A DNA stretch of 64,000 bases from an uncultured Prevotellaceae bacterium. Its GTDB lineage: Bacteria; Bacteroidota; Bacteroidia; Bacteroidales; Bacteroidaceae. The notes under the pieces are model-generated. The model was not told the DNA's origin. It saw nothing but the letters and a program-made list of their open reading frames with translations, and did no database searches. Of this stretch, positions 35,120 through 43,099 are shown piece after piece (the stretch's first letter is position 1; the number at the start of each line of letters is the position of its first letter). The translations under genes and the position numbers were made by a program. The stretch lies in contig ONCG01000005.1 of assembly GCA_900316285.1 (NCBI GenBank), positions 1-64,000 on the forward strand, in the 5' to 3' direction.

Positions 35120-36148
35120 GGGCAGCTCTTTGATTTTCTCGATAAGCTCGCTTTGCTTGAGGTGCTGGGCGACGACGCGGCCGTTGTGGTAGACGACGTT
35201 GTCGTTGATGGCGGTGAGCCCGAACTGCTGGAGGGCGGGGGTGTCGAAGAGGGCGGCATCGGCGATGACCGGCCAGTTGATGGTGTCGCGCTTGATCTGC
35301 CGGTAGAGCTCGGCACGGTTGCCATCGAGGTAGAAGGTGAGGACTTTCACCCTGCCGGGACGACGGCGCTGCTCACGACGAATCATGCGAAGGGTGTTCT
35401 GGCTGTCGTAGTTCCACGAGGTATAGGTGGTGACGACAGCAACAGGAGCGCCGAGGAGGGCGGCCTTGGTGACAGGACGGCCGAGACAGTCGGTGGCGGT
35501 GAAGTCGGGGATGGGACTGCCCTTCGCAGACTTTGCGAGGAGGGCGGCCTTGTGCTGCAGGCGGGCGAGGGCGACGCTCTTCGGCTGCTTGGCAGCAATG
35601 GTCTGGCAGAGCTGCTGTGCCTTCGCATAGTCGGCAGTTGGCGACTGCAGGAAGTAGCGGGAGAGGATGTAGACGGCTGCCTCCGACTCGGGATGCTCGC
35701 TGATGAACGCCTCTGCCTTGCGCATCTGCTCGGGCGGTGAGACGCCGGCGATGTCGTGTCGGAACGCCGACATGAGTTCGTTGGCGGGGGTGCCGCTGAT
35801 GACAAGGTCCTGCAGCGTGGTGACATCGCCCTCTATCTTCACGGTCTTGCCGGGCTGAGCGAAGAGTGGCAGCTCGGTGAAGTTCGGGAAGACGAGAACA
35901 AGGGTGCCGGGGTCTTCGCAGGGGGTGGTATAGACGAAGTTGCCTTTGTCGACGTGGATGGTATCGATCTTCGCGATGACGCCGTCTGGACTATACACAT
36001 AGAACTCGCCCTGGTTGAGGTTCTTAAACGAACCCTTCACACGGAAGTTGTCGCCACCGCCACCACAGGAACAGATGGCACACACCATCACTCCCCAAAT
36101 GGAAATGGAGAGAAATATGCTGAGAAACTTACGAACTGGTTTAAACAT
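35117..36148 (-). CDS. DUF4369-like/thioredoxin-fold lipoprotein lacking the CxxC motif
   Basis: A 343-residue lipoprotein (lipobox AICSC). Residues about 32-110 resemble the DUF4369 domain of Bacteroidota thiol-disulfide proteins (FRVKGSFKNLNQGEFYVYS, IDTIHVDKGNFVYT); a helical middle follows; residues about 205-343 have a TlpA-like thioredoxin layout (IPDFTATDCLGRPVTKAALLG, later FGLTAINDNVVYHNGRVVAQ). At the place of WCxxC there is TSWNYDSQ, so no redox cysteines. It may bind a partner or sense rather than reduce disulfides. Confidence 0.7.
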   Translation of the reverse strand: MFKPVRKFLSIFLSISIWGVMVCAICSCGGGGDNFRVKGSFKNLNQGEFYVYSPDGVIAKIDTIHVDKGNFVYTTPCEDPGTLVLVFPNFTELPLFAQPGKTVKIEGDVTTLQDLVISGTPANELMSAFRHDIAGVSPPEQMRKAEAFISEHPESEAAVYILSRYFLQSPTADYAKAQQLCQTIAAKQPKSVALARLQHKAALLAKSAKGSPIPDFTATDCLGRPVTKAALLGAPVAVVTTYTSWNYDSQNTLRMIRREQRRRPGRVKVLTFYLDGNRAELYRQIKRDTINWPVIADAALFDTPALQQFGLTAINDNVVYHNGRVVAQHLKQSELIEKIKELP

Positions 36149-36285
36149 AAGGGACGAGAGATTTAAGACATACGGGACAGACGGACGTATTTTTAGAGAC
36201 AGACGGGAAAGAGGGAGTTAAGACATACGGGACAGACGGACGTATTTTTTAGAGACATACGGGACAGACGGACAGAGGAGTAAGA
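36149..36285. repeat. tandem satellite, ACATACGGGACAGACGGAC unit, array 3
   Basis: Four to five units with AAGACATACGGGACAGACGG, separated by TATTTTTAGAG; inverse orientation to arrays 1 and 2. Confidence 0.8.
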
Positions 36286-36297
36286 CAACAACCAACG

Positions 36298-36371
36298 GTA
36301 GGGGCAGACCCCCGTGTCTGCCCGATTGAAGGAGATGTTGGGGGCGGGCAGACACGGGGGTCTGCCCCTAC
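36298..36371. repeat. GGGGCAGAC palindromic element, copy 3
   Basis: Perfect arms GTAGGGGCAGACCCCCGTG and CACGGGGGTCTGCCCCTAC around a centre of about 25 nt. Confidence 0.88.
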
Positions 36372-36384
36372 GTCAGTGTGTAAA

Positions 36385-36525
36385 CTTTCTCAACATCGCG
36401 AAGCGCTTCTTAACCATTCTCAACAGCGCGCAGCGCTTTTGAACCGCAGCTCTGCTGCCTTGAACGGCCGAAGGCCTTTGAACGCGCGCAGCGCTTTGAA
36501 CCGTACGCGCCGCGGCGCGTACTTA
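36385..36525. repeat. ladder of short GC palindromes, second copy
   Basis: Units AGCGCTT, GCGCGCAGCGC, GGCCGAAGGCC and GTACGCGCCGCGGCGCGTAC separated by TTCTCAAC or TTTGAAC spacers, ending at the stop of the TPR lipoprotein gene. Confidence 0.75.
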
Positions 36526-38199
36526 CTTCAGGATGCTGAGCTCGAGGTCGTTGTCGGCATAGGCCTTCAGCGACGGGTCGAGGCGGAGAGCTTCGTTCAG
36601 ATAAGACTCGGTGGCGAACTTATTACCGCGGCGAGCAGCGACGATGGCGTGCAGATAGCTGGTCATGGCATCGGGGTTCTTCACCTTGTCGAGGGTCTGA
36701 ATGGCACCTTCGTAGTTCTTGTTCAGGAGCTGTGCGAGGGCGGCACTGTTGCTGGCCGACTGGCCGAAGCTGGTCTCAGCCTGTGCGAAGTTACCCTTGG
36801 CGATGTTCAGGTTGCCGAGAGCCTCACCGAAGCCATTGGCACCAATGGCATTGGCGATGTTCTCCTCTGCCTCAGCAATCTTGCCATTGCGCAGAGCGAT
36901 GAGTCCGAGGTTTGCATAAGCCTCAGGAGCGTTCTTGTTCACGCGCAGTGCCTGCTGGATGTACTTGTCGGCCTGCAGCTCGTCGCCCTGGTTGAAGGCG
37001 AGCACGGCGAGGTTGTTCAGGGCGCGATAGTCGCGGTCCCAATACTGAGCGGTCTTCTTATAGATGGCCTCCTTCTCAGCGACGTTGTCGGTGAGGGTGG
37101 CGGCATAGAGCATCTCTTCGACGCTGAGCTTCGTAGCGTCGTTGGCATATTGCTCACGGATCTGGTCGTCGCTGCGGCCTACGACATCGTAGTTGATGGA
37201 CAGGCGGGCACGGCGCAGCTCGGGAAGAATGCCGTCGGCGAGCTCACGGAAGGCCTGGCTCATGTTACGAATCTGCTGCTCGCGCTGCTCGGGATCCTTA
37301 TACATGGAGAGCACGCGAAGGATGACGTCCTTGTCCTGGATGTTGCTGGCCTGCACAAGCTGCTTGAAGCCCTCCCAGTCCTGGGCGGTGTAGTGTGCGT
37401 CGACATCGGTCTGCACATTGGTCTGCTTCAGCGTCTTCTGCACGTAGTCCTCCGACACATCCTGACGCTTGCCGGCGAGGCGGTCGTTGTACTCGAAACC
37501 ACCCTCAGGCGATGCGAAGGCCTCAACCTCGACATTCTTGATGGCGAGCTTCTCACCACGGTCGGCACTGATCTTCTGGAGCAGGCGTACGAACTCCTGC
37601 ACGGAGTTGTTCTTCAGCTCGCTCTGACGGAGCACGGCCTGGTTGACGAGGAACTTCACGCTGGCATCGTACTGCTGCGACTGGATGCGCTGGAAGGAGT
37701 CGGGGGCAATGCAGCCACCGGCCTGCATCATGGTCTGCTTGTAGAGCTCGCTCGTGGCGATGACGCCCGTGGCGACCTTCACGGCAGGTATGGCGACCTG
37801 CTTCTTTCCGATGCGAGCCTGGAAGGTGAGGTACATGTCGCTCTTCTGCATCTCAGGCACATAGGGGAAGGAAGTCTTCATGGTGTAGTGACCGCCGAGG
37901 CGATAGGAGATGGTCTGGTCGTTGCCAAGAACCTTCTCGCCCTGGAAGGTAGCGGGCAGTCCCTGTGCCACCTCGCGGTTGCCATAGCGCAGCTCGGGGA
38001 TGACGGTGACGACGGCCTTGCGCTTCATATACTTTTCAGGGAACTTTCCGTTGATGGTTGCGGGCACATTGCCACCCATGGTCTCAAGAGGATTGGGGGT
38101 CACCTCGAAATTGTCGGCCGAAAGCGGACCGAGCTTCGAGCACGAAGTAAATACGAAAGCAATTGCTGCAAGGGCAGCAAGAATAAGATTTTTGCGCAT
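36523..38199 (-). CDS. TPR lipoprotein with OmpA-like segment
   Basis: A 558-residue lipoprotein (MRKNLILAALAAIAFVFTSC). The N-terminal part is beta-rich; around residues 205-245 (KNVEVEAFASPEGGFEYNDRL) it has the pattern of an OmpA-like peptidoglycan-binding domain in its strand-helix region, known from envelope TPR proteins of Bacteroidota. TPR motifs follow from about 360 (YRALNNLAVLAFNQGDELQA, PEAYANLGLIALRNGKIAEA, GEALGNLNIAKGNFAQAETS). ATG 38199 is the start before the lipoprotein signal; ATG 38211 is possible, while the frame further upstream runs into the tRNA gene. Probably a structural or scaffolding protein of the envelope. Confidence 0.75.
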   Translation of the reverse strand: MRKNLILAALAAIAFVFTSCSKLGPLSADNFEVTPNPLETMGGNVPATINGKFPEKYMKRKAVVTVIPELRYGNREVAQGLPATFQGEKVLGNDQTISYRLGGHYTMKTSFPYVPEMQKSDMYLTFQARIGKKQVAIPAVKVATGVIATSELYKQTMMQAGGCIAPDSFQRIQSQQYDASVKFLVNQAVLRQSELKNNSVQEFVRLLQKISADRGEKLAIKNVEVEAFASPEGGFEYNDRLAGKRQDVSEDYVQKTLKQTNVQTDVDAHYTAQDWEGFKQLVQASNIQDKDVILRVLSMYKDPEQREQQIRNMSQAFRELADGILPELRRARLSINYDVVGRSDDQIREQYANDATKLSVEEMLYAATLTDNVAEKEAIYKKTAQYWDRDYRALNNLAVLAFNQGDELQADKYIQQALRVNKNAPEAYANLGLIALRNGKIAEAEENIANAIGANGFGEALGNLNIAKGNFAQAETSFGQSASNSAALAQLLNKNYEGAIQTLDKVKNPDAMTSYLHAIVAARRGNKFATESYLNEALRLDPSLKAYADNDLELSILK

Positions 38200-38226
38200 A
38201 AAAATAAACATGTTTAGTAAAAGAAG

Positions 38227-38312
38227 TGCCGCCAGCGGGACTCGAACCCGCACAGCCATCACTGGCCAAGGGATTTTAAGTCCCTCGTGTCTACCAATTC
38301 CACCATGGCGGC
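38227..38312 (-). tRNA. tRNA-Leu (anticodon TAA)
   Basis: An 86-nt type II tRNA read leftward: acceptor GCCGCCA pairs with TGGCGGC, D-arm GGTGGAATTGGTAGACAC, anticodon loop ACTTAAAAT with TAA, variable arm TTGGCCAGTGATGGCTG and T-loop GGTTCGAGTCC. The CCA end is not encoded. It lies just upstream of the TPR lipoprotein gene. Confidence 0.95.
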
Positions 38313-38327
38313 ATCGTTTTCGAAATG

Positions 38328-38358
38328 CAAAGGTACGGCGAAAACTCTAAACTACCAA
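38328..38358 (-). promoter_or_regulatory. promoter of tRNA-Leu
   Basis: TTTTGG with TTTG at 38358-38355, 19-nt spacer, TACCTTTG at 38335-38328; the transcript would start about 9 nt before the tRNA. Confidence 0.75.
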
Positions 38359-38391
38359 AAGAATTTAGTAATTTTAATACATATTTGACGG

Positions 38392-38431
38392 GGAGGTGAT
38401 GGGAATGGACGGAAATGGATGGGGGGAGTGG
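38392..38431. repeat. short ATGGGAATGGA minisatellite
   Basis: GATGGGAATGGACGGAAATG and neighbours; related to 35020-35085. Confidence 0.45.
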
Positions 38432-39052
38432 CTATGCATTGAGCAGCACGACGGTGACGGTGCGGGCAGCCTGGGCTCCCATGACGAGCACCTGGGCGAT
38501 GTCGGCCGTCTTGGAGGGTCCGCTGATGAAGGTGCCGTAGCCATAGGCATCGAAGGCAGCAGTGCCGCTGTGGGCGGCCGCGGTGCGCAGTCGGCGGTAG
38601 GCCTCGTGCATGTTGCTGACCACCTGCGACTTAGGCAGGAGGATGACGAGGTTTTCGGAGATGAAGCAGACGGCCCGCTGCTGCATGTGCTGGGGAATCC
38701 AGATGCAGCCGTTCTCGGCCACGCCGAACTCGCCGCGGATGACGCCGACATCGGTGCCGTTGAGGTCTTCGGCGCTGACGACGGTGTCGGGGTTGCGGGT
38801 GGCGATGGCGGCCACCTCGGGCAGGTTGGACGCTATCTCGCGGGCGTCGGGGTAGAGTGTCTTCACCAAGGCTTCGACGGTCTGCCCTTCGGCGAGCGGC
38901 ACGACGCGGGCGCCCACGCTCTGGCTCATCTCGACGAACTGCTGGAGGGGGTTGTCGTAGTGGACGGCCTGAAGGTCGCTCAGGTCGGGCATGGGGAACT
39001 GCTCACGCACATTGGCGCGGTACTTCCGGAGGATATCTTCTTTGCTGCTCAT
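38432..39052 (-). CDS. lutC: lactate utilisation protein C (LUD domain)
   Basis: A 206-residue cytoplasmic LUD-domain protein (VAENGCIWIPQHMQQRAVCF, then ENLVILLPKSQVVSNMHEAY and GTFISGPSKTADI). With LutA and LutB it forms the iron-sulfur complex that oxidises L-lactate to pyruvate. Its start overlaps the lutB stop by 4 nt (ATGA), showing coupling. Confidence 0.9.
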   Translation of the reverse strand: MSSKEDILRKYRANVREQFPMPDLSDLQAVHYDNPLQQFVEMSQSVGARVVPLAEGQTVEALVKTLYPDAREIASNLPEVAAIATRNPDTVVSAEDLNGTDVGVIRGEFGVAENGCIWIPQHMQQRAVCFISENLVILLPKSQVVSNMHEAYRRLRTAAAHSGTAAFDAYGYGTFISGPSKTADIAQVLVMGAQAARTVTVVLLNA

Positions 39053-40419
39053 TTCTCTAAGTCTTTAATGATGGTGTGGAAGGGCTTCTTCGGGAACTTC
39101 ATCATCTCGTGGCCCTCGGCCCAGGGGTTCAGACCGCTGTTCATGAGGAAGGGCGGGATGATGTTGGCCAGGGGCGACACGGCGGTGGCCATCCGATAGA
39201 CGGCCGACGAGCCGTAGAGCAGGTCCATGGCTTTGCACATGAGTTTCTTCGAGGTGTTGGCGGTGCCGAAGGAGTCGAGTTGCTGTCGCCACTTGTATAT
39301 CTGGTCGCCGAGGTCTATCTTCACGGGGCAGACGGTCTGGCAGCTCAGGCAGAGCGTGCAGGCAGAGACGTTGCCGGAGTGTTCCTGCGGCGAGCGCAGC
39401 ATGCCGAGGTTGATGCCCACGGGGCCGGGGATGAAGTAGCTGTAGCTGTAGCCACCGGAGCGGCGATAGACGGGGCACGTGTTCATACACGAGCCGCAGC
39501 GGATGCACTTCAGGATTTCCCAATGCTCGGGGTTGCCAATCCACTCGGAGCGGCCGTTGTCGACGAGGATGATGTGCATGGGCTGGGCCGTGGGGCGCGC
39601 CTTGCGGAAGTGGGAGGTGTAGGTGGTGGTGGGCTGTCCGGTGCCGGCACGGCAGAGCATGCGCTGGAACACGGCCAGGCAGTCGTAGTTGGGGATGACC
39701 TTCTCCAGGCCGATGGCGGCAATGTGGAGCTTCGGGCAGGAGGTGGACATGTCGGCATTGCCCTCGTTGGTGCATACCACGATGTCGCCCGTCTCGGCAA
39801 TGCCGAAGTTGGCACCGGTCATGCCGGCCTGGGCGGTGAGGAACTCGTTGCGCAGCGACAGGCGCGCCCGGTAGGTGAGATACGTGGGGTCGTGGTTGCC
39901 CACGTCGTCGCTGATGCCTTTCTCCTCGAAGAGCTCGCCCACGTCGTCGTGGCTCAGATGGATGGCGGGCATGACGATGTGGCTGGGCTTCTGCCCCTTC
40001 AGCTGGATGATGCGCTCGCCGAGGTCGGTCTCGACGACTTCGATGCCGCGTGCCTCGAGGTAGGGGTTCATCTCGCACTCCTCGGTGAGCATCGACTTCG
40101 ACTTCACCATCTTCCTAACGCCATGCTCCTGGAGAATCTGATAGACGATTTCATTGAACTCCCGGGCATCCTTCGCCCAGTGGACGATGCAGCCGTTCTT
40201 CTCGGCATTGGTGGCAAACTGATCGAGATACTCGTCGAGATGGGTGATGGTGTGGCGCTTGATCTGCGAGGCTTTCTCGCGCAACTGTTCCCACTCGTCG
40301 AGTCCCTGCGCCATGTTGTCGCGCTTCTGGCGCACGGCCCAGAACGTGTTGTCGTGCCAGCGGGCATAGTCCTGATTCTGAAGGAATGCCTTTGCTTTCT
40401 TGCTATGCTGTGTACTCAT
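39049..40419 (-). CDS. lutB: lactate utilisation iron-sulfur protein B
   Basis: A 456-residue protein: N-terminal LUD-like domain (residues 65-300; KMVKSKSMLTEECEMNPYLE, TGANFGIAETGDIVVCTNEGN) and two 4Fe-4S motifs (CIRCGSCMNTCPVY near 305 and CTLCLSCQTVCPVKIDL near 355). Electron-transfer subunit of the LutABC lactate oxidase. It follows lutA by 39 nt, a gap filled with a small ATTTTCAATTTTC repeat. Confidence 0.95.
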   Translation of the reverse strand: MSTQHSKKAKAFLQNQDYARWHDNTFWAVRQKRDNMAQGLDEWEQLREKASQIKRHTITHLDEYLDQFATNAEKNGCIVHWAKDAREFNEIVYQILQEHGVRKMVKSKSMLTEECEMNPYLEARGIEVVETDLGERIIQLKGQKPSHIVMPAIHLSHDDVGELFEEKGISDDVGNHDPTYLTYRARLSLRNEFLTAQAGMTGANFGIAETGDIVVCTNEGNADMSTSCPKLHIAAIGLEKVIPNYDCLAVFQRMLCRAGTGQPTTTYTSHFRKARPTAQPMHIILVDNGRSEWIGNPEHWEILKCIRCGSCMNTCPVYRRSGGYSYSYFIPGPVGINLGMLRSPQEHSGNVSACTLCLSCQTVCPVKIDLGDQIYKWRQQLDSFGTANTSKKLMCKAMDLLYGSSAVYRMATAVSPLANIIPPFLMNSGLNPWAEGHEMMKFPKKPFHTIIKDLEK

Positions 40420-40425
40420 GGAGAA

Positions 40426-40458
40426 TATTTTTCAATTTTCAATTCTCAATTTTCAATT
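40426..40458. repeat. TTTTCAATTTTCAATTC repeat between lutA and lutB
   Basis: Four imperfect tandem units of TTTTCAA/TTCTCAA in the intergenic gap. Confidence 0.5.
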
Positions 40459-41196
40459 TCACAGCCCTGCCGCCAGTATCTCAACCACGTGCTTGAACTG
40501 GATGTTGAGCCCCTGCTTGCGGGCGACGCCGGAGAGATGCATCAGGCACGACGAGTCGGGACCCGTCACATACTCGGCACCGGTGGCGATGTGGCGCTGC
40601 AACTTGTCGCGACCCATCTGCGCCGACACGGCGGTCTCCTCGATGGCGAACATGCCGCCGAAGCCGCAGCACTCGTCGGGACGCTCGGGCTCGACGACCT
40701 CGATGCCATCGACGAGGCGGAGCAGGTCCTTCATCTTATTGAACTTCGCAACGTGCTGCTCGGAGGGCGAGCTGAGCCCCAGCTCGCGCACGCCGTGGCA
40801 GGAGTTGTGGAGGCTCACCTTATGGGGGAAGCGGCCCAGCGGCTGGCTGACCTTCATCACGTCGTGAAGAAACTCCACCACGTCGATGGCCTTCCTGGCC
40901 GTCAGACACTCGTGGTCGTGGCCCAGCAGGCGCTCGTAGTTCAAGCGCACGAAGGCCGTACAGCTCACCGACGGCGCCACGACGTAGTCGAACGCCTTGA
41001 AGCGCTCCTCGAACTGGCGGGCCAGAGGCACGGCGTCCTTCTCGAAACCCGCGTTGGCCATGGGCTGTCCGCAGCACGTCTGGCCCTGCGGATAGCTGAC
41101 GTCGAGTCCCAGATGGCGCAACAGCTTATACGTGGCCACACCCACTTCGGGATAGACGGCATCTACGTAACAGGGAATAAACAGGCCTATTTTCAT
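40459..41196 (-). CDS. lutA: lactate utilisation protein A (CCG-domain Fe-S protein)
   Basis: A 245-residue protein with two cysteine-rich CCG domains (QTCCGQPMANAGF near residue 40 and DECCGFGGMFAIEE near 173), as in LutA/GlpC-type subunits. First gene of lutABC; promoter -7 TAACTTTG at 41243-41250. Divergent from the lactate permease, 145 nt apart. Confidence 0.93.
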   Translation of the reverse strand: MKIGLFIPCYVDAVYPEVGVATYKLLRHLGLDVSYPQGQTCCGQPMANAGFEKDAVPLARQFEERFKAFDYVVAPSVSCTAFVRLNYERLLGHDHECLTARKAIDVVEFLHDVMKVSQPLGRFPHKVSLHNSCHGVRELGLSSPSEQHVAKFNKMKDLLRLVDGIEVVEPERPDECCGFGGMFAIEETAVSAQMGRDKLQRHIATGAEYVTGPDSSCLMHLSGVARKQGLNIQFKHVVEILAAGL

Positions 41197-41242
41197 ACGG
41201 TTGTTTTTGTATCATCAGTTAATAGAAGGGAGGTATTTTCGG

Positions 41243-41250
41243 CAAAGTTA
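41243..41250 (-). promoter_or_regulatory. -7 promoter element of lutABC
   Basis: Minus-strand TAACTTTGCC, about 47 nt upstream of ATG 41196. Confidence 0.6.
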
Positions 41251-41294
41251 CAACTTTTTCGTGAAAAGCGGCCTATGTTTTCCAATTATTTTTG

Positions 41295-41302
41295 TAAATT
41301 TG
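41295..41302 (+). promoter_or_regulatory. -7 promoter element of the lactate permease gene
   Basis: TAAATTTGC, 40 nt before ATG 41342; back to back with the lutABC promoter, so one regulator could serve both. Confidence 0.6.
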
Positions 41303-41341
41303 CGGTCAAGAAATCTATTCAACCGTAATTTTTTTACCGCC

Positions 41342-42889
41342 ATGTTGTCAGTAATCGTAGCCATCGTCCCCATCCTGCTGCTCTTCGTCTTGATGCTCGG
41401 CTTCAAGATGGCAGGCCACAAGAGTGCACTCGTCTCGCTCGTCGTCACCATCCTGCTTGCGCTGCTCGTCGCACCGCAACTGGGCTTCACGCCCGAGGGC
41501 TTCACCTCGGCAGGCGTGGGCTGGGCCGTCGTGGAGGGCGTGCTGAAAGCTGTTTTCCCCATCTTGATTATCATCCTCATGGCTATCTTCAGTTATAACG
41601 TGCTGGTGGAGAGCGGCGACATCGAGGTGATCAAGCGGCAGTTCTCGTCGTTCAGCGACGACCGCGGCGTGACGGTGCTCATGCTCGTCTGGGGCTTCGG
41701 CGGACTGCTGGAGGGCATGGCCGGCTTCGGCACGGCGGTGGCCATACCGGCCGCCATCCTCATCTCGCTGGGCTACAAGCCGCTGTTCTCAGCACTGGTG
41801 GCACTCATCGCCAACACGGTGCCGACGGGGTTCGGTGCCGTGGGCGTGCCCATCATCACGCTGTGCAACGAGGTGGCGCCGGGCGGTGCTGCCACGAGCG
41901 AGGCTATCTGCGAGATTTCGGCCTACGCCGTGCTGCAGTTGTCGCCGCTGTTCTTCATCCTGCCTCTTATCATCCTCATGCTCACCGACCACCGTCGGCA
42001 GGCGTGGCTGAAGAATGTGGTGCTGTCGCTGTGGGTGGGCGGCGTGTCGGTGGTCACGCAGTACGTTGTGGCCAGATACCTGGGTGCCGAGACGCCTGCC
42101 ATCATCGGTAGCGTGGCCGCCATCGTGGCGATCATCATTTATGTGAAGGTTGAGAAGCGCCTGCGGCGCGGTGAGAAGGTTGAGAAAGTTGAGAAGCGCC
42201 TCCTGCGCGCCTGGAGCATCTACCTGCTCATCCTGGTGTTCGTGTTGCTGTCTGGGCCGTTGTTCCCTGGCATCAACCACTTCCTGAAGACCCACCTCGT
42301 GTCGCGCATCGCACTGCCCATCTATCCCGAGGGCACCTACTTCTCGTTCGGATGGATTTCCAACGCGGGCCTAATGCTCTTCCTCGGCACCATGATAGGA
42401 GGGCTCATACAAGGTCTGTCGCTGAAACGCCTGATGGTGGTGCTGGCACGAACGGTGGTGGGACTGCGCAAGACCGTGGTGACCATCGTGAGCCTCATCG
42501 CACTGGCCTCGGTGATGAACTATTCGGGCATGATCATGGTCATCGCCTCGGCACTGGCAGCAGCCACAGGCACGTTCTATCCGCTCTTCGCCCCGCTCAT
42601 CGGTGCCGTGGGCACGTTCGTCACGGGCAGCGACACGTCGGCCAACATTCTCTTTGCAAAGCTGCAAGCCAACGTAGCCAGCCAACTGAATTATGCCGAC
42701 CCAAACTGGCTCGTCGCCGCCAACACCACGGGTGCCACGGGTGGCAAGATGATTTCGCCGCAGAGCATCGCCATTGCCACGGCGGCCTGCGACATGCAAG
42801 GTAAGGACGGCGACATCCTGCGCTCGGCCCTACCCTACGCAGTGCTATATATTATAATAGGTGGACTGGTGGTGTTCTTCGCAGTTTAG
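41342..42889 (+). CDS. lldP: L-lactate permease (LctP family)
   Basis: A 515-residue inner-membrane permease with about 13 hydrophobic segments. Family signatures: FGGLLEGMAGFGTAVAIPAA near residue 120 and the C-terminal GAVGTFVTGSDTSANILFAKLQ and TGATGGKMISPQSIAIA. It imports lactate or glycolate with protons for the divergent lutABC operon. ATG 41342 is chosen because the open frame upstream crosses the promoter. Residues about 269-291 (VEKRLRRGEKVEKVEKRLLR) sit in a loop and are encoded by the same palindrome ladder seen in intergenic regions. Confidence 0.93.
   Translation: MLSVIVAIVPILLLFVLMLGFKMAGHKSALVSLVVTILLALLVAPQLGFTPEGFTSAGVGWAVVEGVLKAVFPILIIILMAIFSYNVLVESGDIEVIKRQFSSFSDDRGVTVLMLVWGFGGLLEGMAGFGTAVAIPAAILISLGYKPLFSALVALIANTVPTGFGAVGVPIITLCNEVAPGGAATSEAICEISAYAVLQLSPLFFILPLIILMLTDHRRQAWLKNVVLSLWVGGVSVVTQYVVARYLGAETPAIIGSVAAIVAIIIYVKVEKRLRRGEKVEKVEKRLLRAWSIYLLILVFVLLSGPLFPGINHFLKTHLVSRIALPIYPEGTYFSFGWISNAGLMLFLGTMIGGLIQGLSLKRLMVVLARTVVGLRKTVVTIVSLIALASVMNYSGMIMVIASALAAATGTFYPLFAPLIGAVGTFVTGSDTSANILFAKLQANVASQLNYADPNWLVAANTTGATGGKMISPQSIAIATAACDMQGKDGDILRSALPYAVLYIIIGGLVVFFAV
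42145..42214. repeat. palindrome-ladder repeat inside the lactate permease gene
   Basis: GTTGAGAAGCGCCTGCGGCGC, GAGAAGGTTGAGAAAGTTGAG and GAAGCGCCTCCTGCGCGCC: the same units as 36385-36525 in inverse direction, kept in frame. Confidence 0.7.
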
Positions 42890-42945
42890 TTGACGCTGAG
42901 CACACCGAAGGGCCCCGTCGTGGCTGCGCGCTTATATGCAGCTCG
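42886..42945 (-). pseudogene. remnant duplicate of the 3' end of the 43.1 kb lipoprotein gene
   Basis: Read leftward it encodes ATTGPFGVLSVN-stop, against STTGPYGVLSVN-stop at 43100-43155, and the two DNA stretches align over about 58 nt without gaps. Nothing upstream of it extends the gene. It overlaps the stop of the lactate permease gene. Confidence 0.65.
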
Positions 42946-42979
42946 CAAACAAGATTCGGACTGCAGGTTTGGGTTTATT

Positions 42980-43006
42980 CGGGCAGACACGGGGGTCTGC
43001 CCCTAC
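42980..43006. repeat. GGGGCAGAC element, half copy
   Basis: Only the arm GGGCAGACACGGGGGTCTGCC plus CCTAC, itself a perfect hairpin. Confidence 0.75.
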
Positions 43007-43039
43007 CGTTGCGGGGCGTCAATCGCGCATTCTGAAGTG

Positions 43040-43071
43040 TAAAGGTACGGTTTATTCTTAAGACTGCCAAA
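43040..43071 (-). promoter_or_regulatory. orphan promoter-like sequence resembling the tRNA-Leu promoter
   Basis: TTTTGG, 20-nt spacer, TACCTTTA, with upstream bases AAAATTCTTAAATTCTTTTGG close to those before the tRNA-Leu promoter. No gene lies directly downstream except the remnant at 42886-42945. Confidence 0.45.
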
Positions 43072-43099
43072 AGAATTTAAGAATTTTAACCGAAATCAG

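Noticed and set aside
36376-38217. Long plus-strand open frame (about 613 codons)
   Set aside because: It is antisense to the TPR lipoprotein gene, is extremely rich in Leu/Val/Gly and starts inside the palindrome ladder.
39076-41328. Very long open frame on the plus strand (about 750 codons)
   Set aside because: It mirrors lutA and lutB on the other strand, whose cysteine motifs are unmistakable; the plus-strand translation has no family resemblance.
38432-42889. Recent horizontal transfer of the lactate genes near the tRNA
   Set aside because: A tRNA is a common insertion site, but there is no integrase, no repeated tRNA end and the genes look like the host's own in base use.
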